Origin: Selaginella moellendorffii
Lineage: Eukaryota; Streptophyta; Lycopodiopsida; Selaginellales; Selaginellaceae
Assembly: GCF_000143415.4 (NCBI RefSeq)
Contig: NW_003314300.1
Coordinates: forward strand, 656,825-720,824
Reading direction: 5' to 3'
Length of the DNA: 64,000 nt
This document shows, in pieces, positions 36,387-47,300 of this stretch (the first letter of the stretch is position 1; each line of letters opens with the position of its first letter). A program made the translations under genes and the position numbers. Below the pieces are notes generated by a model. The model was not told where the DNA came from. It made no database searches and saw only the letters and a program-made list of their open reading frames with translations.

Positions 36387-38082
36387 TTAAGTTCTTTCGA
36401 ATATAACCACCTCTTGCTTAAGTTTATATTCTACCACCTCTTGCTTAAGTTCATATTCTAAGTTTAATATATAAACTACGACCACGAACTTAGCAAGGCA
36501 ATCTGGCATGGGCGTGTTGGACGAGTGGAAGAGATCTCTCAAAGCAGACCTCAAGTCCGGTAATCCATCGTCAACGTCCATCCCGCACTCAAGTAAGACT
36601 CGACACACTCCAGCCTTCCGAGCGCTGCAAGCACTGCGGAGAACCGTATACCCCCCTGGTTTCACGTTGATATTGCTGGCCGCCTTTGCCATAATTCGCA
36701 AGATCTCTTCATCTTCATTCAAGAACGCCGCTCTGGCAAACGGGCAAAAACCGTCGTAAGTCGGCAGCATTGGATCGTTCGCCAATTCTATTCGATTCAG
36801 CGCAGCGATGAGGGGGAGCCAGCCCTCCGGCGAGGTCCGGTTGGGATCCATATGAGGGAGCTTGAGCAAGAGCTCCAGATGCTCGGGATCGCGAGCGTTG
36901 CACAAGTGCTTGCTGTTGAGAGTCTCGACAGGCCGCGCCATGGGCTTGAAGAGCGTGACCAAGTCATCCATTTGATGGGCGCTGAACGGCCAGGTGGGTA
37001 CGCCTGGAAAGAGAACCAACCATACGAGTGACAATGTAAAGGATGTGACAAGAAAGAATGTTACCTGACCAATGAAATATCTCATCCGGCGATGGAAAAT
37101 CTGGGTCTGCCCCGTTTTCCAAAAGATACTGGACAAATCCATCACCAGCAGCAGAAGCACCCAGTCGATGGTGCCGCTTCACTGCTGCAAGAAGCGGGGC
37201 CTCTCTATTCTCGCCTGGGACCAGCATGTTTAAGCTGTCTACGAGTGGCTGCGTACGCAGTTTCCAAGTCCGACTCCGTAATGGCTTGCACGAGTCGCGC
37301 CATTCTCTTGCCGAGGGTCAGAGCCCCGGTCTCCCATCCTCGACCGCACAGCTGCGACAAGATGAGCCTGAAACCCGGTAGGCGAGGAACGAACGCTCCC
37401 ACGTCGATCGATATTGGTGACTCGAGCGCAAGTAGCTCCTCGCCTTGGTGGTCGTAGACAAGAGCGCAAGTAGACAAGAGTGCAAGGACTTGGAAAAACC
37501 AGAGCATGGTCACCCCTCCGGTTAGCTCTTTGCCGCCGCTGCCCTCTCCTGGGGCAAACACGACAACGAAGCTCATGAGGTTGGCTTGTGGTTGCTCCTC
37601 TTCATCCTCGCTAGAATGGTGAGCGTCGTCTACAATAGTGAACACGGGAGCCAGCACACTATCTCCTCTACGAATGGGCTCATCATCGTGTGAGCACTTA
37701 TGTGACCACAAAAGATCATTCATCGCTTTCCGCCTCTTACGATAGTTGTCCGTAAAACTGACTGTCTGCCATGCCTCTCGTTAGCACGATTGGATCACGG
37801 AGTGATTGCATCCTGTCATCCTCGACCTGCACTAACATATACAAACTTCACTTCAGAGTGCTCAGGAACCTTGCTCCCCGGCTTTCCCCTCGGCCGCTGT
37901 CGCTTCATCGTAATCCCAAACCTAAAATGAAGGATAGCTTTTATAGTAGGGGAACTAGGATTTTACACATGAGATCGTTCCTCAATCAATCCACTCCATA
38001 TCATATAGGACCTTGAACTGGTGCCCCAACTGGCTAGTTGGGGGGTAGCGTTTTGGCTGCTAATTTACTTGCTTGTTCTTGA
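36132..38082. repeat. Pair of ~90-bp direct repeats flanking the ankyrin-like gene
   Basis: The left copy (about 36132-36225) and right copy (about 37998-38082) share CCTTGAACTGGTGCC, CCCAACTGGCTAGTT and CTTGCTTGTTCTTGAGA in the same order and orientation, with diverged spacers between. They lie about 1.87 kb apart and bracket the complete minus-strand gene at 36387-37723. They could be relics of a mobile unit or of a duplicated flank. Confidence 0.75.
36387..37723 (-). CDS. Ankyrin-like repeat protein with N-terminal hydrophobic segment
   Basis: Three exons on the minus strand, 37723-37243, 37184-37065 and 37003-36387, give 405 residues; introns of 58 and 61 bp are of the local normal size and keep frame. 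The N-terminal part is acidic (HHSSEDEEEQ) and contains a hydrophobic stretch, MLWFFQVLALLSTCALVY (about residues 73-90), possibly a membrane span. Later parts resemble degenerate ankyrin repeats: GFVQYLLENGADPDFPSPDE, DPEHLELLLKLPHMDPN, GWLPLIAALNR, and GYTVLRSACSARKAGVCRVL then LLECGMDVDD. No closer family is recognised. The C-terminal tail (ELKQEVVEYKLKQEVV) is a short internal duplication also visible in DNA (ACCACCTCTTGCTTAAGTT twice), so the true end may have been altered recently. The gene is enclosed by direct repeats. Confidence 0.65.
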
Positions 38083-41000
38083 GATGTTTCAGCGTGCCAT
38101 GAATCTTATAAACTTCAAAGGTGGCATTGTGCTTGTTTATGATGGAGCGTGCGTATTGGCAACAAAATTCTCCTGGAAGGTATAGGTGATGTAGAGGGGT
38201 GGCAAAATGCGCTATTGTTTTTGCTTGTCAAGGAACACTTCCATGTGGCTCTTTGGCAAGGTTGCCAAAGGTTTTCTCAATTTAATGGAGGATTTATTGG
38301 AATTGTCTCCATGCTCCTCACCTACAATTTCAGAAGTTTGCCAATTTCCATTGTTTTCATATTGTGTATGAGCTTGGATCATATGACATCCAGGTTTGGA
38401 AGAGATAAACAGATGAAATATCATTAAGCTCCTTGACCCAATGCTTGTACGATTAAGAGTGTACAATTTAAGGGTTTACTTATCCAGTTTTACAACTATC
38501 TGTCTGTGTATTCTCTTGATTCACTTGAAACAAATGTCCTTAGATGATACATGACTACCTGTAGCCCAAAAATTCTCCACCAGGCCCTTCATCAATTGCT
38601 GTACTCAATCACTCCTTCACTTATGACCACCTAGTGCCTATCTACCAGCTTCTGATCCTTATCATCTTCCTCCTTGCTCATGCAGCTGGTAGGTTTCTCC
38701 TATGAATCCCAAGAACATTTGCAAGAGTAGTGTTTGGAATGTTGTCACCACCAATGGTCATGGAAAGAATTGCTCTCTTTGCAACTAGATGATCGCATGA
38801 ACGTGCTCTCTTCATTAGTTGAAGCGATTGATGAATGTTGACGCACGTTTTCTTCTTAGAGTTGCTTGTCAAAACATTTTCTAGTAGACTAATTATTGGG
38901 CAAATCACTTTGTTGTGGCACGCTAGAAAGCTATGGATGATCAATGCTTTTGTATATGAATCATCCTGTCAAATAAGTCCCCTATAGCTTTGGCCTTTCT
39001 TCTTACTTTTATCATACTCATATACTCATGATGAAGTATTCCCTACTTGATATAGGTGATCTTTGGTTTTATCATGATCACTTGAAGTAGTGGCCATCCT
39101 GAAGACAAATTAAGAACTTTGGTTAGATATGAAAGTAATTAGAAAAAATACTATAAATATCTTACGAGATATGTGTTGTTGTTGCTACTACTTGTTGGTG
39201 CTTCTAGTTGCTGTTGCACCTCTTGCTTATTGCTGCTACTAAGCTCACTGGCCTAGAAGGAGTAGGGCTGTCAGGCATGATCCAGCTACTACTTGATAGG
39301 CACGATCTTATTGCTGCTAACTAATTGCTACTAGTGTTAAGGCTTGGCTGGTTGCTCCCTTGGTTGTTGCTACTACTGCAAATTGCTGCCACCGCTGCTT
39401 GCTATCCACTGCTACTGCTTCTTGCTGCCCTTGCCATTGGTGCTACTAGTGTTGCTACTTGCTGTTCCTACTGCTTTTTCTTGCTACTGCTGCCATTGTT
39501 GGTGTTGCTGCTTGCTGGCCCCGCTGTTGCTGTTGGTGCTATTTCTTGTTTGCCATCAATGCCGCTATTGCATATTGTTGCCACTACTATTGTTGCCCCT
39601 ACTGCTGTTGCTGTTGGTCCTGCTCTTTGCCACTAGTGTTGCTGTTGGTGCTACTAGTGCTGTTGCTTACTACCAATACTGCTTTGCTTGTCACACTGCT
39701 ATTGGTGTTGCTACTGGTGCTGGCGCTGCTCCTTGCTACCACCGCTATTGTTAGTGTTGATGCTTGCCCCACTATTGCTGCTACTTGCTACTTTCTACTG
39801 TTGCCTCGATCACACACTAAGATGCTCCATTCTAAACCATAGCCGAATCAATCCACAAATGTAAGCAAGGTGATGGTAAGTAGGAGGAGGGGAGGAGAAG
39901 AGGAGGATTGGGAAGATGAGCACTGCATATAAGTTGCCCCATGACAATGCTCCACACCTTTTCATAAGTGATAATCCAAGGAATTCCCAAGTTCATGAAA
40001 TTTAGAAAATTTCAAGTTTATGCAATCTAAGAAATATTCTCCCTTACCAAATCAATAAGCAATCAATGCATGTTTCTGTGTTTTTAGGCATTGCCTGAGG
40101 TGGTGATGTGGCTTGCTATATGGTTCCTGTAGGTTGAGGTAAACAAGAACCAAGTAAGCCTTAGTTTATGTTTGTTTCAACTTACTTAGTGCATTTTTAA
40201 ATGTAGAGTAGCATTTGGGGGAATATTAATTTTTTATTTCATCACTTCCCAAGTAGCCATTAGTTTTTCATTAGCTTTTGTTGTTCTCCATTAAGATTTA
40301 GCATAGTTTTCCATATAGGACCTTTTCTAAATTTGAAAATTGCAACACTAAACCTCTATATTGTAAAATTAATTTTCCACCACCCTATAGTTATTAACTC
40401 TTTGGAGGTTTCCTTATTGAAATCCTCCTCATGTAAGGATTTTTTATCAACTGATTTTTATTTGACTAAAAGCTTCATCTTTGTAAGTAATTTAATGTTA
40501 ATCTTTGCTCGTTTATGCTTTATCTTAGCCATCTTCTAGTGATTTGCCTTTATCCTTCATTATAACTGAGAAAATGGCTTTGATACCAAATTGTAAACCA
40601 TAATTTTTTTTTTCAATTTGTCAATTTACCTTGCCTTTCTGACCACCTTTACATTAGCCATAATTACATTATTAATATCCACTTCTATTGTATTAGCTCT
40701 TATTTAGTTCTATCTGGTTTCAATAACTCACGACACAAGTTACAAAGTGTGAGCCATTTCTTCATGGATTCCACTCCATCTGATTTCTTTTCTGAAGTAT
40801 CTTTTGAACATTTCCTTAAAGGGCCTCCCTAGCAAGTTTAGCAAATGTTGGGCAACATATTTATAAGCTGAAGTTGGTGGTAAAGATGCTTTGAAGTCAC
40901 TCTTAAAAAGAAACTCATGAGAGATCATGTAGAAAGCTCTAGAAAGTGGCAAACCTAAGGAAAAAAGGACCTAAAAAATCACAGCGTTCCACAAAAGCAT

Positions 41001-41595
41001 CTAGAGATCTTGCGAGGGTTAGGTCTCCTGGAGCTCGCAAGAGGGCAGGGAGGTTCTTAACTCTCCATCAGGCCCATTCCCCCATCCATCACATAAGGTC
41101 GTAGGATAACCTTACAGTTTTGAGGCCTAGGTCATGATCCGACATTAGAATGCCCTCCATAAAAATGTGAAGCGTCATTGGGTGGTATAAGTTTTCTACT
41201 CACTGTTGTGGACCATAGTGCATGACCCACTCAAGTGCCAGAGCAACATAACACTTCATCTTTGTACATCTGCTTCTTAATGTCCTGAGAATGCTCTACT
41301 ACTATGTTCTCATAAGTTGAGATGGGGTAGTATATACCCACACTGGCAACAGCTAAGAGAGAAGGTTTTTCAGCCAGCAAGCACACTTTTAATGCCTAAT
41401 TGATGCACAAAAGCCACAAAATGACTCCTCATGACCAAAAAAAAAGGTGGAGGCACAGCACTGTAAGGCCTTCTACTTAATCCAGTCACAACCTCCATAT
41501 TGGGCAAATGTGGTGAAAGTGGCTGGCTCTAGAGGAGCTGTGCATGATGTCTTCAGCTATGCATTGCCAACACCCCTATACCACATCCCAAAGAC
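37724..41595. other. Gene-poor tract with triplet-rich low-complexity DNA
   Basis: No gene supported over 3.9 kb. The left part includes the right flanking repeat. A 39.2-39.8 kb section is low-complexity. Open frames elsewhere (for example 38149-38427, 40740-40952) show no domain and no coding-like splice context. The tract is probably decayed repeats. Confidence 0.55.
39170..39810. repeat. Degenerate trinucleotide-like low-complexity region (GCT/GTT/ACT-rich)
   Basis: About 600 bp built mainly from GCT, GTT, CTT and ACT triplets (GTTGCTGCT, TTGCTACTGCTGCC, GTTGGTGCTACTAGTGCTG and similar). Long open frames on the plus strand coding Leu/Ala/Val/Cys runs are a by-product of the triplet bias. 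It looks like a decayed and expanded triplet microsatellite. Confidence 0.75.
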
Positions 41596-41775
41596 ATGAT
41601 CGAGGACATTGGCTGCAATCCAGCGACTAAGAAAGAGCTCGACCAGCTTCTCGCTTTCTTTGTGATGGTGACGAAGCAGGAGCACATCATGAATGTGGTG
41701 CTGGCATCCTCGGAGAACTTCTTTGGGACTTGGCTTGCGGGCTACATAGGCAGCCTCCGAGCGGACACATCATAG
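41596..41775 (+). pseudogene. Fragment resembling an archaeal-type P-loop ATPase domain
   Basis: A 59-codon frame reads MIEDIGCNPATKKELDQLLA, then FFVMVTKQEHIMNVVLASSE and NFFGTWLAGYIGSLRADTS before TAG. The pattern, a helix followed by TK.EH...V.LASS..FF..WL, recalls the central part of archaeal-type ATPases found in some plant genes. Walker motifs are absent and flanks do not continue it. It is most likely a decayed exon. Confidence 0.3.
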
Positions 41776-42386
41776 TAAGTAGAGAAGAGGCATTGCTAGA
41801 TTGCCCGCCCCCGCCCCCACCCCCCCGACTGAAGCTGCTGATGGGCTCGAGGTTAGACCACATAAGCCCCTCTTCCACCACTAAAAGCCAGCCCTCTAGC
41901 TCCTCTAACCCAATTGTGCCTCAGTTGGAAAGTCAAGTAGCAAAAACGAGCCAGATGTTCACTCCCAGATGACAAGAGTGAGAGACATAATAGAGACGAT
42001 AAGAGTTTGTACCGTAAGAACTCTAAACCATGCTACCAGTATATCCCCAAAACATTATTTTCAAGGATAACCAAGTGGAACTGGAGCAACAACTTCAACT
42101 TTGCGTCTTACAACTTCAAGGACAATGCACTCATAATTTGTTGGTACTGCTTTCTTCTACAGGCTGCTGCTGCTTTGTTTCCCAGGCTTACAGATCATAG
42201 CCCGGTCAATTACTTGTCCGGCTTGGGCCTGCTTTGCTCGCTGAAAAGGACATCTTTGCTGGCCAAAGAGTACTTTAATTAGAGATTTTTATTGGTTCTA
42301 AACCTGAAATTAAGAGTTTATTTTGTCTACAACCAAGTGACCAAAGAGTTTTGTCTGAAATTCTTCCTGTGAAATATTTTTTTTGC
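41776..42386. other. Non-coding tract with C-rich run and repeat arm
   Basis: It contains a C-rich stretch with CCCCCGCCC repeats at about 41802-41827 and, from about 42190, one arm of a duplicated segment whose other arm is at 42713-42893. No gene was seen. Confidence 0.45.
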
Positions 42387-42893
42387 AGCAGCGCCTACAC
42401 CAAGCAAGAGCTCCTCGCGCATCACATGGGCTACGAGCAAACATGGAAGTTCTCATGGATTGCCGCAACCCCCTCTTTGCGAAAGGCCTTACATCACTGG
42501 GGACAGCCTTGGAGGAGCTCTGGCGGTGGTGTTTTGGACGCCATGAGGTGGACGAAATTTTGGTTCTTAACTCAATGTACTCTGAAACGGAGATTGATAT
42601 CGTCAAAGGGAACCTGCAGACAATGTAAACTAGGGTTCAAAGCTTTGTTTTTCTGCGAGTGCTGTCGTGGGTATTTTCGTTGAGACATGGCTTTGGTGTT
42701 TTGTTCCTTGCAGATCATAGCCCTGAATGCCGTCCGGCTTGGGCTCGGCATCTTTGACGATGGCCAAATCTTTAACCCAACACACTTGTTTTTTTGGTTC
42801 TAAACCGGTGTTATCAAGAGATTTTGTCTGACTTTGCTTTTCAGAAGTAAAGAGTTTTGCCTGAAATTCTTCCTTTGAAATATTTTTTTGTCT
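42190..42893. repeat. Two diverged direct copies flanking a lipase fragment
   Basis: Copy 1 (about 42190-42390) and copy 2 (about 42713-42893) share CAGATCATAGCCC, TCCGGCTTGGGC, TTGGTTCTAAACC, AAGAGTTTTG and TGAAATTCTTCCT followed by TGAAATATTTTTTT in the same order. The sequence between them includes the lipase-like frame. Together they look like a duplicated, decaying gene. Confidence 0.7.
42387..42546 (+). pseudogene. Class 3 lipase-like fragment
   Basis: The frame ending at 42546 reads RPYITGDSLGGALAVVFWTP. This matches the nucleophile elbow of class 3 lipases (GHSLGG), but with His changed to Asp. The frame stops straight afterwards and no N- or C-terminal lipase parts are joined in frame, so it is a fragment or pseudogene. 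Confidence 0.5.
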
Positions 42894-43024
42894 TGTGATA
42901 ATTTTATTAACTTTTGAATGAGTTACTAATAATTTTATTCAGTGAATATTACCAATAAATCTTTCTCCTTGTATATTTCTTGGCGGGTGCAGAAAGACTT
43001 GAATAGTCAGTCATACCCAGGCAT

Positions 43025-43030
43025 TATATA
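43025..43030 (+). promoter_or_regulatory. TATA box of the terpene synthase
   Basis: TATATA lies 40-45 bp upstream of the ATG at 43070, a suitable place for a core promoter with a very short leader. It suggests the promoter survives although the coding frame is broken. Confidence 0.4.
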
Positions 43031-43069
43031 GCTTACACAGCCCTGGAGAAACATAGAAGAAGATCCATC

Positions 43070-44110
43070 ATGGAGCCTCCTCTATCCTTAGCATTTTTGA
43101 GGGCGCCAAAAGCTTTTACATACCACCGCACAGCTCTTATCATGTTGATTTGAATCCTGCTTATGATGCAAAGTTGGATGCTGAAGTTGACAAATGGTGT
43201 ATGGATTTTTTAAACCTGCATGATCTCACTGATCACAAGACTCAGTTTGTCATTCAGAGCAAGCTTGGAAAACTTGCAGGCTTTGCATACCAAGCCATTT
43301 CTTCAGAGAGATTGATTCCCATGGCAAAATTCTTGTGCTGGTTCTTTCTTGCAGATGATTTTATGGACGATCCTTCTGTCCCTGTCTCTGACCTGAAGAA
43401 TGCCACACTTGCAGCTCATCTTTAAAAACGACTATGATCAAGCGCTAACTCTGGTGAAAAGTAAAGACCTACTGCGGCAAATGGGGATGCTTAACGATGT
43501 CTACACTGATCTAAAGGGTTTCATGAAGCCTGGACATAAGACCCGGTTTTCGAATTCCATGATTGATGTGCTCGACATGTTTGAGGTGGAATCAAGTTGG
43601 CTTCACAAGAAACTGGTTCCCAACTTTGAGATTTATATGTGGATGAGGGAGGTAACGGCTGGGGTTATCCCTTGCATGGTGGCAATAGACTTCCTTAATA
43701 ATTTTGGGCTGGAAGAGGAAGGAATGCTAGACGATCTCCATATTCAAACGCTGGAAGTGATTGCAAATCGCCATTCGTTCCTAGCCAACGACATGGTCTC
43801 CTTCAAAAAGGAATGGGCTTGTGAACAGTACCTCAATTCTGTGGCACTGGTTGGTTACAGTAGCAACTGTGGCTTAAACGAGGCAATGGAGAAAGTTGCA
43901 GAAATGGTTCAGGATTTGGAGAAAGAGTTTGCTGACATCAAACAAAAGGTTCTGTCAAACAAGGACTTGAACAAGGGAAATGTCATGGGGTATGTGCAAG
44001 GCTTGGAGTATTTCATGGCTGGAAATATAGAGTTTAGCTGGCTCTCTGCGAGATATCATGGGGTGGGATGGGTTTCACCAGCTGAGAAATATGGTACCTT
44101 GGAGTTCTAG
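43070..44110 (+). pseudogene. Microbial-type terpene synthase (MTPSL-like), two frame breaks
   Basis: Frames together cover a full terpene synthase. The first part reads SILSIFEGAKSFYIPPHSSY, NPAYDAKLDAEVDKWCMDF and the metal-binding WFFLADDFMDDPS (DDxxD). The second part has LIFKNDYDQAL, then LLRQMGMLNDVYTDLKGF, the second metal motif NDMVSFKKE and the end WLSARYHGVGW. Breaks: the ATG at 43070 is one base out of frame with SILSIFEGAK, and near 43410-43425 the frame shifts with a stop (AAHL then TAA) before LIFKNDYDQ resumes in another frame. A very short 38-bp intron (GTCCCT...TTGCAG) could repair the second break but is far below local intron size. The class is known from Selaginella and other non-seed plants and makes volatile mono- or sesquiterpenes. 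Called a pseudogene, unless the breaks are sequencing errors. Confidence 0.75.
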
Positions 44111-44301
44111 TTTGCTTCTACTTGCATTAGATGCTGGTGCTTAAAATAACACTGATGGACAATAATATTTTGAATTTCTCATACAACTGTTGAGTAATAT
44201 ATTTTCATTTCTGTCTCCACTTTTTTCTTTCAGTACTAGACATTTACTTTTTGATACAACAAAAGCTTAAGTCTAGCAAAAAAGAGAGAGAGAGAACTGC
44301 G

Positions 44302-47300
44302 TTAGGAATTTCCAGAGCTTACTTGGAGACTGGCAAGCATCTTCAGAGCCGCGTCTATCTTTGCAGATTTCCTCGGCTTCTCCTGGGAAGTTTCCACAAG
44401 TGATTCTTCTCCAAAAGTCACCCTTACTTCAGTCGTGGTCGCCTCTGTCCGGAAGAAACTGACTGTCATGCCTTTTCTCGCGCAAAGCTCCATGAGAATG
44501 CGCACAGGATGGAAACGCAGCGTCGCTGGAGTGACCAGAGGCGATAACAAAGGGCAGCACCACTCTCCACAACCTCTCCAAATCGAAGTTAGTGTCCACA
44601 AATATGGCACCGGTTATGCTTTCAAGTAAGTCTCCAAGCACCTGAGAAAAGAGAGGCCAGAATGTAGAGAAGACCACCGGAATATGTGTACGTACCTTTG
44701 GGGCCGACAAGTCTTCGAAGCATGAAGCGTCTGGTTTTTCCTTCACGTTTTGCACGAACTTTCGGATCTCGCAGTCAAGTTCCACCGAGCCATGCTGAAG
44801 ATGCTGATGTAAGCCGTGCCTCACAACCAGCCGAGCAAACCATTTGTTGTTCACGGCTGCAGACCGCAAGTCAGTGAGTGTTCCTGGAGGTAATCCTGGA
44901 TGAGTCTCGAAGAGGTGGCGGGATACAAGGAAGTCCAGGACGCCATCGCCAAGGAACTCTAGCCTCTGTATTTGTTTTCGATTAGAAAAAAAGCCAAGCT
45001 GATAAACCAAGGAACTTACCTGATAGCAGAGCAAGCAGTTCGGTTGAGATGCGTGAGTTATAGCTTCCACCAAGAGGCTCCTGTTTTGAAATTTATACTG
45101 CAGCTTATGCTCTAAAGACTCCAACGAGGCCTGGAGATGTTGAAACGATTCAGCCGGCAGGGAAGCTTGGCGAGCCGAGGCAAGCAAGCCTATGTCGAAT
45201 TCTATGTCAATGTCGAGCTGTTTCATAAGCTCCATGGCGCTCGGAGGTCCAGAGGTGGCCAAGTATGCACCGATAAGGGCCTCTACAACGTCGGCGAGAG
45301 CTTTCCTTCGAATCCCCCGATGGCCGCTCGCACAAGATGAAAAATAATTTTCCTCGTTTTCAAAGCTCCCCTGCTGGTGCCTACATTTTGATGAATCAGA
45401 GGTAAGCATGCCCGGGCCAGTCCAGTTGGAAGGATTGAATTCTTCGTCTCGTATGTATTCCTGCAAGGCAAAGTCAAACATTTACACTACAGGAAGAAAG
45501 ATCGCGCATACCGCAATGCCAGATGATTTTGCCAACTGATATAGCGCTGCATTGCAAGTAGCGCGAGACCTTCTCGCACTGAGCTGGCCTTCGTGTTTCT
45601 TATCGTAGACCAGGAACAGCTTTTGAGTCACGACGTATTTGAGAAACGAGTCCCCTAGAAGCTCCAAACTCTCATATGAGAACTCTTCGTGACATTTTTT
45701 GCTGGTAATTGCTTCGAGGATCTGGAAAACCATCTCACCACTAAGATGCATTTTCAAGGATAAAGATGAATACCTTCGCTGCAGGAATCCATGGCCACAG
45801 TGGTGAGCGCAACTGTATGGCACAGACGGTCGAAGTAAACCGGTGAAGAAACGAAGGGACGAAGTATAGCGATCGAATTAGTCCGGACTTAATCTCTAGG
45901 CACAGGCACAACTCAGGTGGTAGCTCTACAAAACTTTCTTCTTGTCTAGAACCTGCAACATAAACTCCAACACTATAAATTGTAATTTCTAAGCAAATAT
46001 CGAGTTTTCACCATGATCACCTTCTTGTTCCTTGGGTCTTATGAGGAGATTATGAAAAGCATGCGTAGGCTTGGCTTTCAGCAATGGCTGCTCTGGAAGC
46101 CGTAACGTCCTTTGATACCTGCAAAAACGTGAGCTTGGTGAGAGAATGTAGGCACAGGCTGCGATAGACGCTCACTTGTCTTTGTAATAATCTATGTACG
46201 TGAAGCCTCTCTTCGGTAGTAGTGATGCCGCAGTAAAATTCTCTAGAACCCCTGTGACACAGAAAAGCCTGCCATTGTGCACGGTAGCTACGACCATGTC
46301 CTGGAGCGCAGAAGAATGTACGTAGCCATTGGCAGTGCAGAGCATGTCCGCGTGCGTCTTCTCCCCCACACCATCCCCATCCATTGGAGAAGATGGTGAG
46401 AAATTACTACAAAGTGTCCTGTATACCCACGCAGTCGCATGAACACTCGTCCAATCAATACTATCGTTGTCATCATGCACAGGTAGCACAAGAAACGCTT
46501 GAGATTTGTCCCAGAGGATTTCTTGAGGACTTCCCGAGCAGCGTGCCAAACGGTTGAAAGCTCCGTTGAGCAGTAGCTCTTGATATGCCTTGGCTGCCTT
46601 TACCTGTATCAGAAGAAAGACGTGCCTTTATCAATCGTGTCTCCTATTCTTAATGAACAAAATCCTTCGTACCTGATTGGCATCCAGCTGAATTGGCCCG
46701 ACGCGATGTACTCTAGCGTTGACAACTCTATTTCTTGAGAACAGGGTCACTTCAGAATCGGTTACTTCTGCGTCAATGACGCAATTTACCAGAAATCCAA
46801 AGTTTGAGTATGTTCGTGATTCAGGTGGCTCAACCACGAAGCAGATTTTATAAAACTGCAACTGCACCCCTGACTCGTTAAACACCCAGCTTCCCTCGAA
46901 AATGAGTGGCTTTGCAGTCGAGAAGATCTCCTTGCGTTTTCCTACAATCCACGCGTCATTAATGGCCTTGCAAATTTAATAGACTAGTCGAATACCTGAT
47001 TCATTCTTCCGCATCGGCTGGTCTTCTTCATCGAAATCGTCAACATCTGGGCAAAGCGTGTCACGTCTAACTTCTCCCATGTCATAAAGTTTCCGGCATG
47101 CTTGCAAACACGCTGCTTTTTTCGCGAGCTGTTCTGTACGTCTTAGAGGACCTTCTACTGAACGCAGAGGAGCGTTGGGTGGAAATTCCACAGTGCAGAC
47201 GAACGAATCTTTGAACGAAAACTTTGGTTTTGCATTGTAGTACCTGCGGCACAGAAGATAAGCATAAGAGAGATAGACGAAAGAAATACCTGTCACCAAG

